Shown here: piece after piece, positions 1 through 5,924 of the stretch
Position numbering within the stretch: position 1 is the first letter of the stretch
Layout of the letters: every line of letters starts with the position of its first letter
Assembly: GCA_021204285.1 (NCBI GenBank)
Contig: JAJPZP010000014.1
Location: 1-16,300 of the forward strand
Direction: 5' to 3'
DNA length: 16,300 bases
Source: Lachnospiraceae bacterium
GTDB lineage: Bacteria; Bacillota; Clostridia; Lachnospirales; Lachnospiraceae
Notes under the pieces: model-generated
What the model was told of the DNA's origin: nothing
The model's input: only the letters and a program-made list of their open reading frames with translations
Database searches by the model: none
Program-made: the position numbers and the translations under genes

Positions 1-89
1 ATATCCTCCTTAAAGGAAGTCTACGCTGTGATCTCATCCACGTCCAAATTTAGTTGCTACGCTACCATCTGTCTTATTTTATCCAGCAT
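1..89 (-). pseudogene. acpP: Acyl carrier protein N-terminus with two in-frame TAG codons (partial, runs off left edge)
   Basis: Read from the ATG at 89 leftwards, the frame gives MLDKIRQMVA, then TAG (57-59), QLNLDVDEITA, then TAG (21-23), then TSFKED up to the edge. This matches the first helix and loop of bacterial acyl carrier proteins, where the two interrupted positions are usually acidic (as in AEQL and ITAD/E-TSF). Each TAG is one base from GAG. The Ser that carries phosphopantetheine would lie outside the window. The place next to fabH is the usual place for acpP in Firmicutes fatty-acid clusters. No good Shine-Dalgarno precedes either in-frame ATG (89 or 107), although a consensus promoter lies just upstream. 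The AAGGAGGAT near base 5 reads as ACP codons (F-K-E-D) and I do not take it as a ribosome binding site. TAG ends the permease gene at 11451, so general TAG reassignment is unlikely. A decayed copy is the simplest reading. Confidence 0.7.
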
Positions 90-132
90 GACTATCTCAT
101 TTTTCATTTATAATTAATATTTTGACACTCAA

Positions 133-161
133 AGTATATGAGCCTGCATCATGTTTGTCAA
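133..161 (-). promoter_or_regulatory. Consensus sigma-A promoter for the acpP-like frame and genes beyond the left edge
   Basis: TTGACA (156-161) is separated by 17 bp from TATACT (133-138). The predicted start of transcription, near 126, gives a leader of about 37 nt before the ACP-like ATG. The promoter lies about 40 bp past the fabH stop and no terminator is visible between them. Confidence 0.65.
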
Positions 162-199
162 GAACTTTTCTCAACGCAACCGTTCGGGACAGCGGCTTC

Positions 200-1165
200 T
201 CACCATTCCAGCACACATGCGCCCCAGGTCAGCCCCGCGCCAAACCCGGACAGCACGATCCGGTCTCCGCGATGCAGCCTGCCGCACTCATCGAGCTGTG
301 CGAGCAGAATCGGGAGCGAGGCCGCCGATGTGTTCCCACACTCGTCCATATTCATCGGGAACTTCTCCTCCGCCATACCCAGCCGTCTGGCGACCGCCTG
401 AATGATCCGCTTATTCGCCTGGTGCAGAACGAAGAGATCCACCTCCTCCGGTTTCAGTCCCGCCTTTTCCAGCGCCTCCTCAATGCACTGAGGAACCGTA
501 CGCACCGCGAACTTGAATACCTCCTGGCCATTCATCTTCAGATAACCGCACTTCTGCCCCTTCGCATGGAGCGGATTCTCGTTCGGTCTTCCCTCGCAGA
601 AAAGCACGTCCCATTTCCCGCCGCTGCTTCCAAGCGACTGTGCAAGCAGACCGCCGTCCTCAGAAGCCGTCACAAGCGCCGCTCCCGCTCCGTCCCCAAA
701 CAGAACACAGGTTCCGCGATCCGTCCAGTCCACGATCTTCGACAGCGTCTCCGCCCCGATGAGCAGTGCATTCCGATAGGTGCCGCTCTCGATAAAAGCC
801 TCCGCGACATGCAGCGCATAGAGAAAACCTGAGCAGGCCGCATTGATGTCGAAGGCAATCGCATGCTCCGCACCGATCTCCTTCTGCACCTGGCAGGCCG
901 TACTCGGCGTATCCATATCGCCCGTAATCGTCGCCACGATCAGCAGTTCCATGTCCTCTGCCTTAAAATCCGCTCTCTCAAGCGCCATTCTCGCCGCATC
1001 CGCCGACATGGAGAGCGTCGTCTCCTCCTTCGCTAAGTGTCGCACCCGGATACCTGTCCGCTCCGATATCCACTCATCGCTCGTATCCACCAGCGTCGCC
1101 AGGTAATCATTATCCGCCCGAAAAGCCGGCAGGCTGTAGCCCGTTCCGATTATTCTTGCCCTCAT
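200..1165 (-). CDS. fabH: Beta-ketoacyl-ACP synthase III (FabH)
   Basis: FabH condenses acetyl-CoA (or a branched short acyl-CoA) with malonyl-ACP to start each round of type II fatty-acid synthesis in the cytoplasm. The 321-residue length is normal. The catalytic triad is complete: Cys111 in NAACSGF, His248 in HQANKRI and Asn278 in GNTSAAS. The N-terminal GTGYSLP and the DEWISERTGIR segment are also typical. A GAGGATGAGAG stretch directly upstream serves as the ribosome binding site. The gene lies 68 bp after the M23 peptidase stop. A lone TATAAT (1216-1221) sits in that gap without a clear -35, so it may be read through from upstream. The next frame downstream is an ACP-like sequence, which fits a fab cluster continuing to the left. 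Whether this copy is the main FabH or an accessory one cannot be told here. Confidence 0.95.
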   Translation of the reverse strand: MRARIIGTGYSLPAFRADNDYLATLVDTSDEWISERTGIRVRHLAKEETTLSMSADAARMALERADFKAEDMELLIVATITGDMDTPSTACQVQKEIGAEHAIAFDINAACSGFLYALHVAEAFIESGTYRNALLIGAETLSKIVDWTDRGTCVLFGDGAGAALVTASEDGGLLAQSLGSSGGKWDVLFCEGRPNENPLHAKGQKCGYLKMNGQEVFKFAVRTVPQCIEEALEKAGLKPEEVDLFVLHQANKRIIQAVARRLGMAEEKFPMNMDECGNTSAASLPILLAQLDECGRLHRGDRIVLSGFGAGLTWGACVLEW

Positions 1166-1233
1166 CTCTCATCCTCAGTTACTTTGATATTCAAACCATT
1201 TACACCAACTGCGCTATTATAACGGTTCATGCG

Positions 1234-2682
1234 TTACTCCAGGTACAGCAGCGGATTCACCTGCGTCCCGTTCACCAGAATCTCGAAGTGCAGGTGCGGT
1301 CCCGTACTGTTACCCGTATTGCCGCTGAGCGCGATCTTCTCATTCTGCTCCACCGTTTCTCCGACGGATACGAGGATCTTGCTCAGATGCGCATAGCGGG
1401 TCTGTTTCCCATCGGGATGAGAGATCGTGATACAATAACCGTATCCGCTCGACCAGCCCGCGCTCACGACCGTACCGCCGCTGGAAGCCCGTACCGCCGT
1501 ACCGACCGGCACCGCCCAGTCGACGCCCTTATGCATCCGACCCCAGCGCCACTTAAAGGTAGAACTCAGCGTGCCGCCGGTAACCGGCTTGACGTAGGTC
1601 GGCGGCGTCTGCGTCCCCTTCTCGATAATCTCGGGAACCGCTTCTACCATTATTGTCTCGGCAATCGTTTCCCGTCCTGTCTCCGTGCCATTCTTTGAGG
1701 AAATCAGCACGGTAACCTCGTGATGACCGGCTTCTGCCTCCTGCAACACCTCCGTCTGCGTGGTATACCAGTCGTCGTTTTCTACATACTCGGTCTCCGC
1801 GTAGTAATCCTCCTCGTAAGTGGACTGCACCGTGGTGACAATCGACAATTCCGGCTCCGGAACACTGATGATGATCTCGTCGCCAATATTCAGCGTCGCA
1901 TCCCGCGTGAGGCCTTCATTCAGCGCCAGCACCTCATCCACATAATAACCGCGGCTGTTGGCAATCTCTGAGAGCGTATCCCCGGCCTGCACCTCATAGA
2001 CCTGATTCTTCTCCGTCTCCTTTGTCACGAGATCGATGGCCTCCGCCACATCGGTCAGATCTTCCTCGTCAACATATGCCTCGCAGATCTCCACCTTCTC
2101 GTAGAAATCCAGATCTTTCAGCCCGTCTTCTTCCCCGAGTTCTTCTTCTGCATTCACTTCGACCGTAAAACTGTTCAGCTCACGGCTCGTATCGGCGACA
2201 ACCTCGACACCAAACAGTCCGTCCTCATTATAAGGCTCCATTGCCGCCAGCAGCAGTTTCTCCACCTCATCCATTGAGGAGAGATAGACTGTAAACTCAT
2301 TGACCTTTACCAGATAATATTTCTGTCTGGCCGTCTTCACCTTCTCCTGTAGGAGCTCATAGATCACCTGCTCCAGCTCATCCTGCTCCAGCGTGGTGCC
2401 CACAAGACGGGATACCTGCTGATAACTGCACTCCACATTGGCCAGCACCAGCCCGTCCATTTCCCGTGAGACCTGTGCGCGCGCACTCAGGAACGCATTG
2501 TCGACCACAGACTCATCCGCCACTGCTCCAATGACCTCGCCATCCAGCAGCACTTCAAAATAAGTCGCCTCATCTCCCCAGGTACTCCCCAGAATCGGGT
2601 GAAAACATAACATAAGAAATGCAAAGAGGAACAGTGAGCCTGCATATTTCAGTTTAAATCTCTTTCCAAACAGCTTCTTCAT
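1234..2682 (-). CDS. Membrane-anchored LysM-G5-M23 family peptidoglycan endopeptidase
   Basis: A 482-residue cell-wall protein. Residues 12-33 form a hydrophobic signal or anchor segment. Residues 35-225 form an acidic region without a recognised domain. A LysM peptidoglycan-binding repeat spans about 227-273 (VYEVQAGDTLSEIANSRGY and NIGDEI). A G5-like domain follows at about 280-356, and a C-terminal M23 (LytM type) zinc peptidase at about 381-478. The zinc and catalytic motifs are intact: His384 and Asp388 in HKGVD, His432 in YAHL, and His463/His465 in GPHLHFE. M23 enzymes cut peptide cross-bridges of peptidoglycan, and this architecture is common in Clostridia. The start codon overlaps the stop of the flavin reductase gene (ATGA), which implies translational coupling although the functions look unrelated. 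The complete motifs suggest an active enzyme rather than a degenerate EnvC-like activator. Confidence 0.95.
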   Translation of the reverse strand: MKKLFGKRFKLKYAGSLFLFAFLMLCFHPILGSTWGDEATYFEVLLDGEVIGAVADESVVDNAFLSARAQVSREMDGLVLANVECSYQQVSRLVGTTLEQDELEQVIYELLQEKVKTARQKYYLVKVNEFTVYLSSMDEVEKLLLAAMEPYNEDGLFGVEVVADTSRELNSFTVEVNAEEELGEEDGLKDLDFYEKVEICEAYVDEEDLTDVAEAIDLVTKETEKNQVYEVQAGDTLSEIANSRGYYVDEVLALNEGLTRDATLNIGDEIIISVPEPELSIVTTVQSTYEEDYYAETEYVENDDWYTTQTEVLQEAEAGHHEVTVLISSKNGTETGRETIAETIMVEAVPEIIEKGTQTPPTYVKPVTGGTLSSTFKWRWGRMHKGVDWAVPVGTAVRASSGGTVVSAGWSSGYGYCITISHPDGKQTRYAHLSKILVSVGETVEQNEKIALSGNTGNSTGPHLHFEILVNGTQVNPLLYLE

Positions 2683-3254
2683 CTGTTTCCCTTTTTCTTC
2701 CGCACCGAAAAGCCAAAGCTCCCTGCCTTTCTGCCCAATTCAAAATATTCGCCATGAGAGTAGGCGACAAGCCCCGCCCGGTTCAGCTCAAATCTTCCTT
2801 TTTCATCAAGATAGCGATCATCTACCGTCACGCCCACAACTTCTGCCAGAAAGAGGTCATGGCTCCCGAGCGGCTTTCTCTCCGTCACCCGGCATTCAAT
2901 ATTCACAGGGCTCTCGGCAATCCCGGGCACGGCAATTTTCTTTGACGGAAGTTCGGTCAGATGACATTCCCGGAATTTATCCACGTCACGACCGGAGCGC
3001 ACGCTACAATAGTCCGCTGACCTCACCAGCTCCTTCGTCACAAGATTGACCACGAACTCCCCCGTCTCTTTTATGATATCGTAGGAATGTCGTTCATGCC
3101 GGACCGAAATCGACACCATCGGCGGATCGGAACAGATCGTCCCCGCCCAGGCGATCGTGATAATATTCGCCTTCTCCCCCGGCTTCCCGCAGCTCACCAT
3201 CACTGCCGGCACCGGATACAGCATATTCCCGGGTTTCCACGTCTGCTTTGCCAT
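2679..3254 (-). CDS. Flavin reductase family protein (FMN-binding split barrel)
   Basis: A 191-residue protein of the flavin reductase-like / FMN-binding split-barrel family. Recognisable stretches are the N-terminal PGNMLYPVPAVMVSCG, the central NIITIAWAGTICSDPPMVSIS, and YDIIKETGEFVVNL followed by a Cys-containing SADYCSVRSGRDVDKF. The C-terminal EYFELGRK is also typical of this group. Members bind FMN and act either as NAD(P)H:flavin oxidoreductases or as flavoproteins of unknown partner, so the substrate is not assigned. The start is supported by GAGGAGA 5-6 bases upstream. The 3' end overlaps the M23 peptidase start by 4 bp. A separate promoter lies just upstream, after the terminator of the DUF2325 cassette, so this gene begins its own transcription unit. 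Confidence 0.9.
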   Translation of the reverse strand: MAKQTWKPGNMLYPVPAVMVSCGKPGEKANIITIAWAGTICSDPPMVSISVRHERHSYDIIKETGEFVVNLVTKELVRSADYCSVRSGRDVDKFRECHLTELPSKKIAVPGIAESPVNIECRVTERKPLGSHDLFLAEVVGVTVDDRYLDEKGRFELNRAGLVAYSHGEYFELGRKAGSFGFSVRKKKGNR

Positions 3255-3290
3255 CGCGCTCTCTCCTCAAATTATACTTCAACACGCATT

Positions 3291-3319
3291 ATTGTACTTA
3301 CTTCGACAGGATTTTACAA
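3291..3319 (-). promoter_or_regulatory. Probable promoter of the flavin reductase-M23 unit
   Basis: TTGTAA (3314-3319), a 17-bp spacer and TACAAT (3291-3296). A second -10-like TATAAT (3271-3276) lies closer to the gene, but it lacks a matching -35 and would leave almost no leader. The first pair is therefore preferred. Confidence 0.45.
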
Positions 3320-3340
3320 GGAAAATCACATTCTTTTCAC

Positions 3341-3383
3341 AAAAAATCCCCTCTCACGGTTCACTTTCTCCGGAGAGGGGATT
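3341..3383 (-). terminator. Intrinsic terminator after the DUF3793-flavodoxin-DUF2325 unit
   Basis: Perfect 11-bp stem: AATCCCCTCTC (3345-3355 on +) pairs with GAGAGGGGATT (3373-3383). On the minus strand the stem runs into TTTTTT (3341-3346). It lies 72 bp past the DUF2325 stop. I see nothing else in the stretch between them. Confidence 0.88.
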
Positions 3384-3455
3384 CCTTTCTTAAATTAGAT
3401 GCAAGCACTTGTGCTCTTTAGAGTATGCAGTCCACATAGCCGCCGTCCAGGACTT

Positions 3456-3737
3456 TTACGCTACATACTCCTTCAGGATATTCTCAAGCGCTGTACCGCT
3501 GCTCGTGTGGCAGCGCACGACTTCGACATTCCTGCGCTTCGCCTCGTCGACCGCCGTTTTCACCATCTTGTGCGATACCGTACTGGTAAAGAGGATGAAC
3601 AGATCCGGCGTGCCCATCTGCTTGTCCAGGCTGGCTGACATCTGCGTAAAAACCTTCGCTTTACATTTGTAATTTTTGCATATCTGCATGTACTGGCGGA
3701 CCATGCGGTCATGACCGCCCACAATGACAACACTCAT
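3456..3737 (-). CDS. DUF2325 domain protein
   Basis: A 93-residue protein that is almost wholly a DUF2325 domain. It starts MSVVIVGGHDRM, has a central DLFILFTSTVSHKMV, and ends near VEVVRCHTSSGTALENILKEY. The fold looks like a small Rossmann-like alpha/beta unit with a glycine-rich N-terminus. The biochemical function of the family is not known to me. An in-frame ATG upstream at 3788 would start inside the flavodoxin gene. I chose the ATG at 3737 because the domain begins exactly there and an AAGGGGG stretch lies upstream, although the spacing of about 12 bases is long. The gene follows flavodoxin by 25 bp and is the last of a three-gene unit. The shared unit suggests a role tied to iron or redox state, which is inference. 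Confidence 0.85.
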   Translation of the reverse strand: MSVVIVGGHDRMVRQYMQICKNYKCKAKVFTQMSASLDKQMGTPDLFILFTSTVSHKMVKTAVDEAKRRNVEVVRCHTSSGTALENILKEYVA

Positions 3738-3762
3738 GGAGAAACGGCACCCCCTTATCTTC

Positions 3763-4194
3763 TTATGCGCTGGCCAGCTTCTTTCCAAGTTCCATCAGCT
3801 TTGCTTCCGTCTCGTCGTCCGGCGCGTCCGCGCAGATCGCGTTCTCTCCGCCAAGCACCTCCGCGCCCGCTTTCGTAAGACGATCCACCCAGATACGCAT
3901 CCACTCCCCGTCGCCCCAGCCGTAGGAACCGAAGAGTCCGATCTTCTTTCCGGCCGCGAAGCCCTCGATCTCAGCAGTGAGCGGTTCCACTGTATCCGCC
4001 TCGAGCTCCTCTTCACCAAGCGCCGGGCAGCCGAGCGCAAATACCGTCTCCGCCTTCAGATCATCCGCGCTCACCTGATCTACCGTCACGACCTTCGCCT
4101 CACCGCCGGCCGCTTCTATGCCCTTTGCAACAATTCCCGCCATCTGCTCCGTATTTCCGGATTCGCTGTAATAAGCGATCACAATCTGTCCCAT
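3763..4194 (-). CDS. Flavodoxin (short chain)
   Basis: A 143-residue flavodoxin, an FMN-binding low-potential electron carrier that replaces ferredoxin when iron is short. The phosphate-binding loop SESGNTEQMA occupies residues 9-18 after the first beta strand (IVIAYY). The flavin-stacking loops are represented by GCPALGEEELE and by FGSYGWGDGEWM. Length and order match short-chain flavodoxins of Clostridia. An AAGGAGG is placed 8 bases before the ATG. It sits 37 bp after the DUF3793 gene and 25 bp before DUF2325, so all three probably share one mRNA started near 4836. The electron donor and acceptor cannot be read from this window. Confidence 0.95.
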   Translation of the reverse strand: MGQIVIAYYSESGNTEQMAGIVAKGIEAAGGEAKVVTVDQVSADDLKAETVFALGCPALGEEELEADTVEPLTAEIEGFAAGKKIGLFGSYGWGDGEWMRIWVDRLTKAGAEVLGGENAICADAPDDETEAKLMELGKKLASA

Positions 4195-4231
4195 TTTCTT
4201 TGTCCTCCTTCAGTTCAGTTTTTGATTTCTG

Positions 4232-4789
4232 TTACGCCGACAGTTCTGCCTCACACGGAATGTGCTCCATGGAAAGCAGCCGCAGCAGCGCATCCCGCGC
4301 AGCCCGGTAGATCCGGAAAGTTCTCTCTGCCTTCACTACATTCCCATAAACCTTCCAGTAACCGGACAGGAGACAGTTCTTACCTCCATGCTCGATGAAA
4401 CCTTTCACATCGCAGAGCGGGTATCCAAGAAAGATACCCATCTCATGTGGGAAAGCAGCCATTCCATCCTTATATGCCGCGTAGCGTTCCTGCAGCCGGA
4501 GGAGCATCGCATCAAGTCCCTCCGCTCCTGCACAATAACCGCAGGTACGCAGAAACGCCCTCGTCTGAGGCCAGACAAGTTCCGCCTCCAGACGGTCGCG
4601 GCGATACAGGAACCAGGTAATTTTGTACTCGCCGCAGCTTAAAGCCAGCGCCTCAATGCCCTCCGGCAGCTCGCTTTCCCTGAAGCCATCCTGCTCCTCC
4701 CGGGCCAGAATCAGGAGGTTTGACGGCTTGACGTCCGCCAGCACCGGCGCGCATTGCTTTATGATTGTCTCCCACATCTTCTGTTCCAT
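4232..4789 (-). CDS. DUF3793 family protein
   Basis: A 185-residue protein of the DUF3793 family. The hallmark C-terminal stretch is present: HEMGIFLGYPLCDVKGFIEH, then GGKNCLLSGYWKVYG, and a terminal helix rich in Arg and Leu. Upstream are APVLADVKPSNLL, a WFLYRR strand and a Cys-containing FLRTCGYC. There is no signal peptide or membrane segment, so it should be cytoplasmic. The reaction is unknown to me. It is the first gene of a unit with flavodoxin and DUF2325, downstream of a promoter and a double TTAG-N6-CTAA dyad. That setting points to control by a metal or redox regulator and fits an iron-linked role, but this is inference from context. GGAAGGTG lies just before the ATG as a modest ribosome binding site. 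Confidence 0.88.
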   Translation of the reverse strand: MEQKMWETIIKQCAPVLADVKPSNLLILAREEQDGFRESELPEGIEALALSCGEYKITWFLYRRDRLEAELVWPQTRAFLRTCGYCAGAEGLDAMLLRLQERYAAYKDGMAAFPHEMGIFLGYPLCDVKGFIEHGGKNCLLSGYWKVYGNVVKAERTFRIYRAARDALLRLLSMEHIPCEAELSA

Positions 4790-4810
4790 GTTTCACCTTC
4801 CGTTCCGGAA

Positions 4811-4840
4811 GTTAGTCTGCGCTAATTAGTTATTGCTAAC
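4811..4840 (-). promoter_or_regulatory. Double dyad operator, two abutting TTAG-N6-CTAA sites (putative metal-regulator box)
   Basis: Positions 4812-4825 and 4826-4839 each read TTAG, six bases, CTAA, and the two 14-bp dyads abut exactly. The whole block is bounded by G and C, so its ends are also complementary (GTTAG...CTAAC). It covers the expected transcription start and early leader of the DUF3793 unit. The half-sites resemble DtxR-family boxes (TTAGG...CCTAA). The identity of the regulator is inference. Confidence 0.5.
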
Positions 4841-4842
4841 TC

Positions 4843-4871
4843 AGAATAACAGAATCCTGCATAAAAAGCAA
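4843..4871 (-). promoter_or_regulatory. Promoter of the DUF3793-flavodoxin-DUF2325 unit
   Basis: TTGCTT (4866-4871), 17 bp, TATTCT (4843-4848), with the predicted start near 4836 inside the double dyad. The -35 overlaps the T-tract of the preceding terminator. Confidence 0.55.
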
Positions 4872-4904
4872 GCGCCCTGTCGAGAATCTTTCTCATCAGG
4901 GCGC
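4863..4904 (-). terminator. Intrinsic terminator ending the riboswitch-controlled operon
   Basis: GCGCCCTG (4872-4879) pairs with CAGGGCGC (4897-4904). Inside it, GAGAA (4882-4886) pairs with TTCTC (4890-4894). On the minus strand the stem is followed by TTGCTTTTTAT. It begins 8 bp past the M14 stop. Confidence 0.88.
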
Positions 4905-4911
4905 CTGCCTG

Positions 4912-5913
4912 TCATGATCCGTGCTTATGTCCCTCCCGCTCGTCGCAATACTGATGTCCCTCCTCGGGCATCACGCCATAGGCCACCATCGGGCCGTCCT
5001 TCACTACGGAGAGGCTTCCGGTCTGATAGAGGATCATGCCGTCCGCCTTCGCATAGCACTGATACAGCGTCTTCCCGAAGTAATCCCGGATCTCCCCCAG
5101 CTGCTCGCCTTCTTTAAAGAAATCCCCGGTATGAAAGAACGGATACCAGCAGCCGTGCATCGGCGCATTCTCATAGACAGCATCACGGAAGATCAGGTGC
5201 TTCTCTTCCGGATGGGAACCGTCCGCATCCTTCAGGATACCCAGATAAGCCAGAATCCGCCGCACATCCGCCTTGTCCTGATCGACCTCATGGCTGTTCC
5301 ACAGTCCGCAGCCGCCGCGCTCCAGGAGGATACTGGGAATACCGAGCGAGGAGGCATAATTATAGGCACCGCCGGAGAGTCCTTGGGATTCCACCAGACA
5401 ACCCGTCGACACACGGCAGGCCATCTCAAAGGCCGTCTCCCGCACCGCCGGTTCCACTGGCCCCACATAGTACGCGTAGGAATCCAGCTTTTCATATCCA
5501 TCGCCGCTGTGCAGATCAATATAATAGTCTGCGATGGACAGCAGATCTTTTTCGATCATATAGCAAAAACGCGAAGCCGTCGACCCGTTCGCATCGCCGG
5601 GGAATTCCCGGTTCAGGTTCTTATTATCCTCCCAGATGACACTCATGGTCCTCCTCTGGAAGCCGCTCACATTCACCAGCGGCACGATCACCAGCGTTCC
5701 CCGGATATCCTCCGGCTGAAGCTCGTTCTGCAGCTCTATGGCCGCCTGGATACCGACGTACTCCGCATTGTGAATACCTGCGGTAATCAGTGCAGTCTCG
5801 CCCTCTTCCGCGCCGCAGATCACGGTCACGGGAATCTCATATGGAGTACCCGGCACTTTCAGATAACCGGACTTCTTCTCTCCTGCGCTCACTTCAATGT
5901 TCTGTAATCTCAT
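4912..5913 (-). CDS. Succinylglutamate desuccinylase/aspartoacylase-type (AstE/AspA) M14 zinc hydrolase
   Basis: A 333-residue member of the AstE/AspA branch of the M14 carboxypeptidase superfamily. These enzymes remove acyl groups or cleave amides on small molecules rather than digest proteins. Zinc ligands are visible as His48 and Glu51 in GIHNAEY and His135 in DLHSGD. The substrate-binding NLNREFPG (99-106) is intact, as is a late ILLERGG. A C-terminal beta-rich region of the family follows to about residue 325. There is no signal peptide, so it should act in the cytoplasm. A GTG at 5928 overlaps the previous stop (GTGA) but has no ribosome binding site at usable distance. The ATG at 5913 is preferred, with GGAG 14 and GAG about 7 bases upstream. 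It is the last gene of the operon, just before a terminator. Its place suggests it processes the imported ligand, which is inference. Confidence 0.88.
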   Translation of the reverse strand: MRLQNIEVSAGEKKSGYLKVPGTPYEIPVTVICGAEEGETALITAGIHNAEYVGIQAAIELQNELQPEDIRGTLVIVPLVNVSGFQRRTMSVIWEDNKNLNREFPGDANGSTASRFCYMIEKDLLSIADYYIDLHSGDGYEKLDSYAYYVGPVEPAVRETAFEMACRVSTGCLVESQGLSGGAYNYASSLGIPSILLERGGCGLWNSHEVDQDKADVRRILAYLGILKDADGSHPEEKHLIFRDAVYENAPMHGCWYPFFHTGDFFKEGEQLGEIRDYFGKTLYQCYAKADGMILYQTGSLSVVKDGPMVAYGVMPEEGHQYCDEREGHKHGS

Positions 5914-5924
5914 ATCGTTCTCTA

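Noticed and set aside
1..20. AAGGAGGATAT on the minus strand as the ribosome binding site of a gene beyond the left edge
   Set aside because: In the ACP frame these bases read F-K-E-D, which is conserved in acyl carrier proteins, so coding explains them better.
122..832. 236-codon frame on the plus strand
   Set aside because: It is antisense to fabH, with low-complexity Arg/Leu-rich content and no ribosome binding site.
1216..1244. Separate promoter for fabH
   Set aside because: A good TATAAT is present, but no acceptable -35 lies at 16-18 bp, so it is mentioned only in the fabH entry.
3384..3455. Small peptide frames (for example a 15-codon frame starting MWTAY) between DUF2325 and its terminator
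   Set aside because: Too short, with no clear ribosome binding site and no recognisable similarity.
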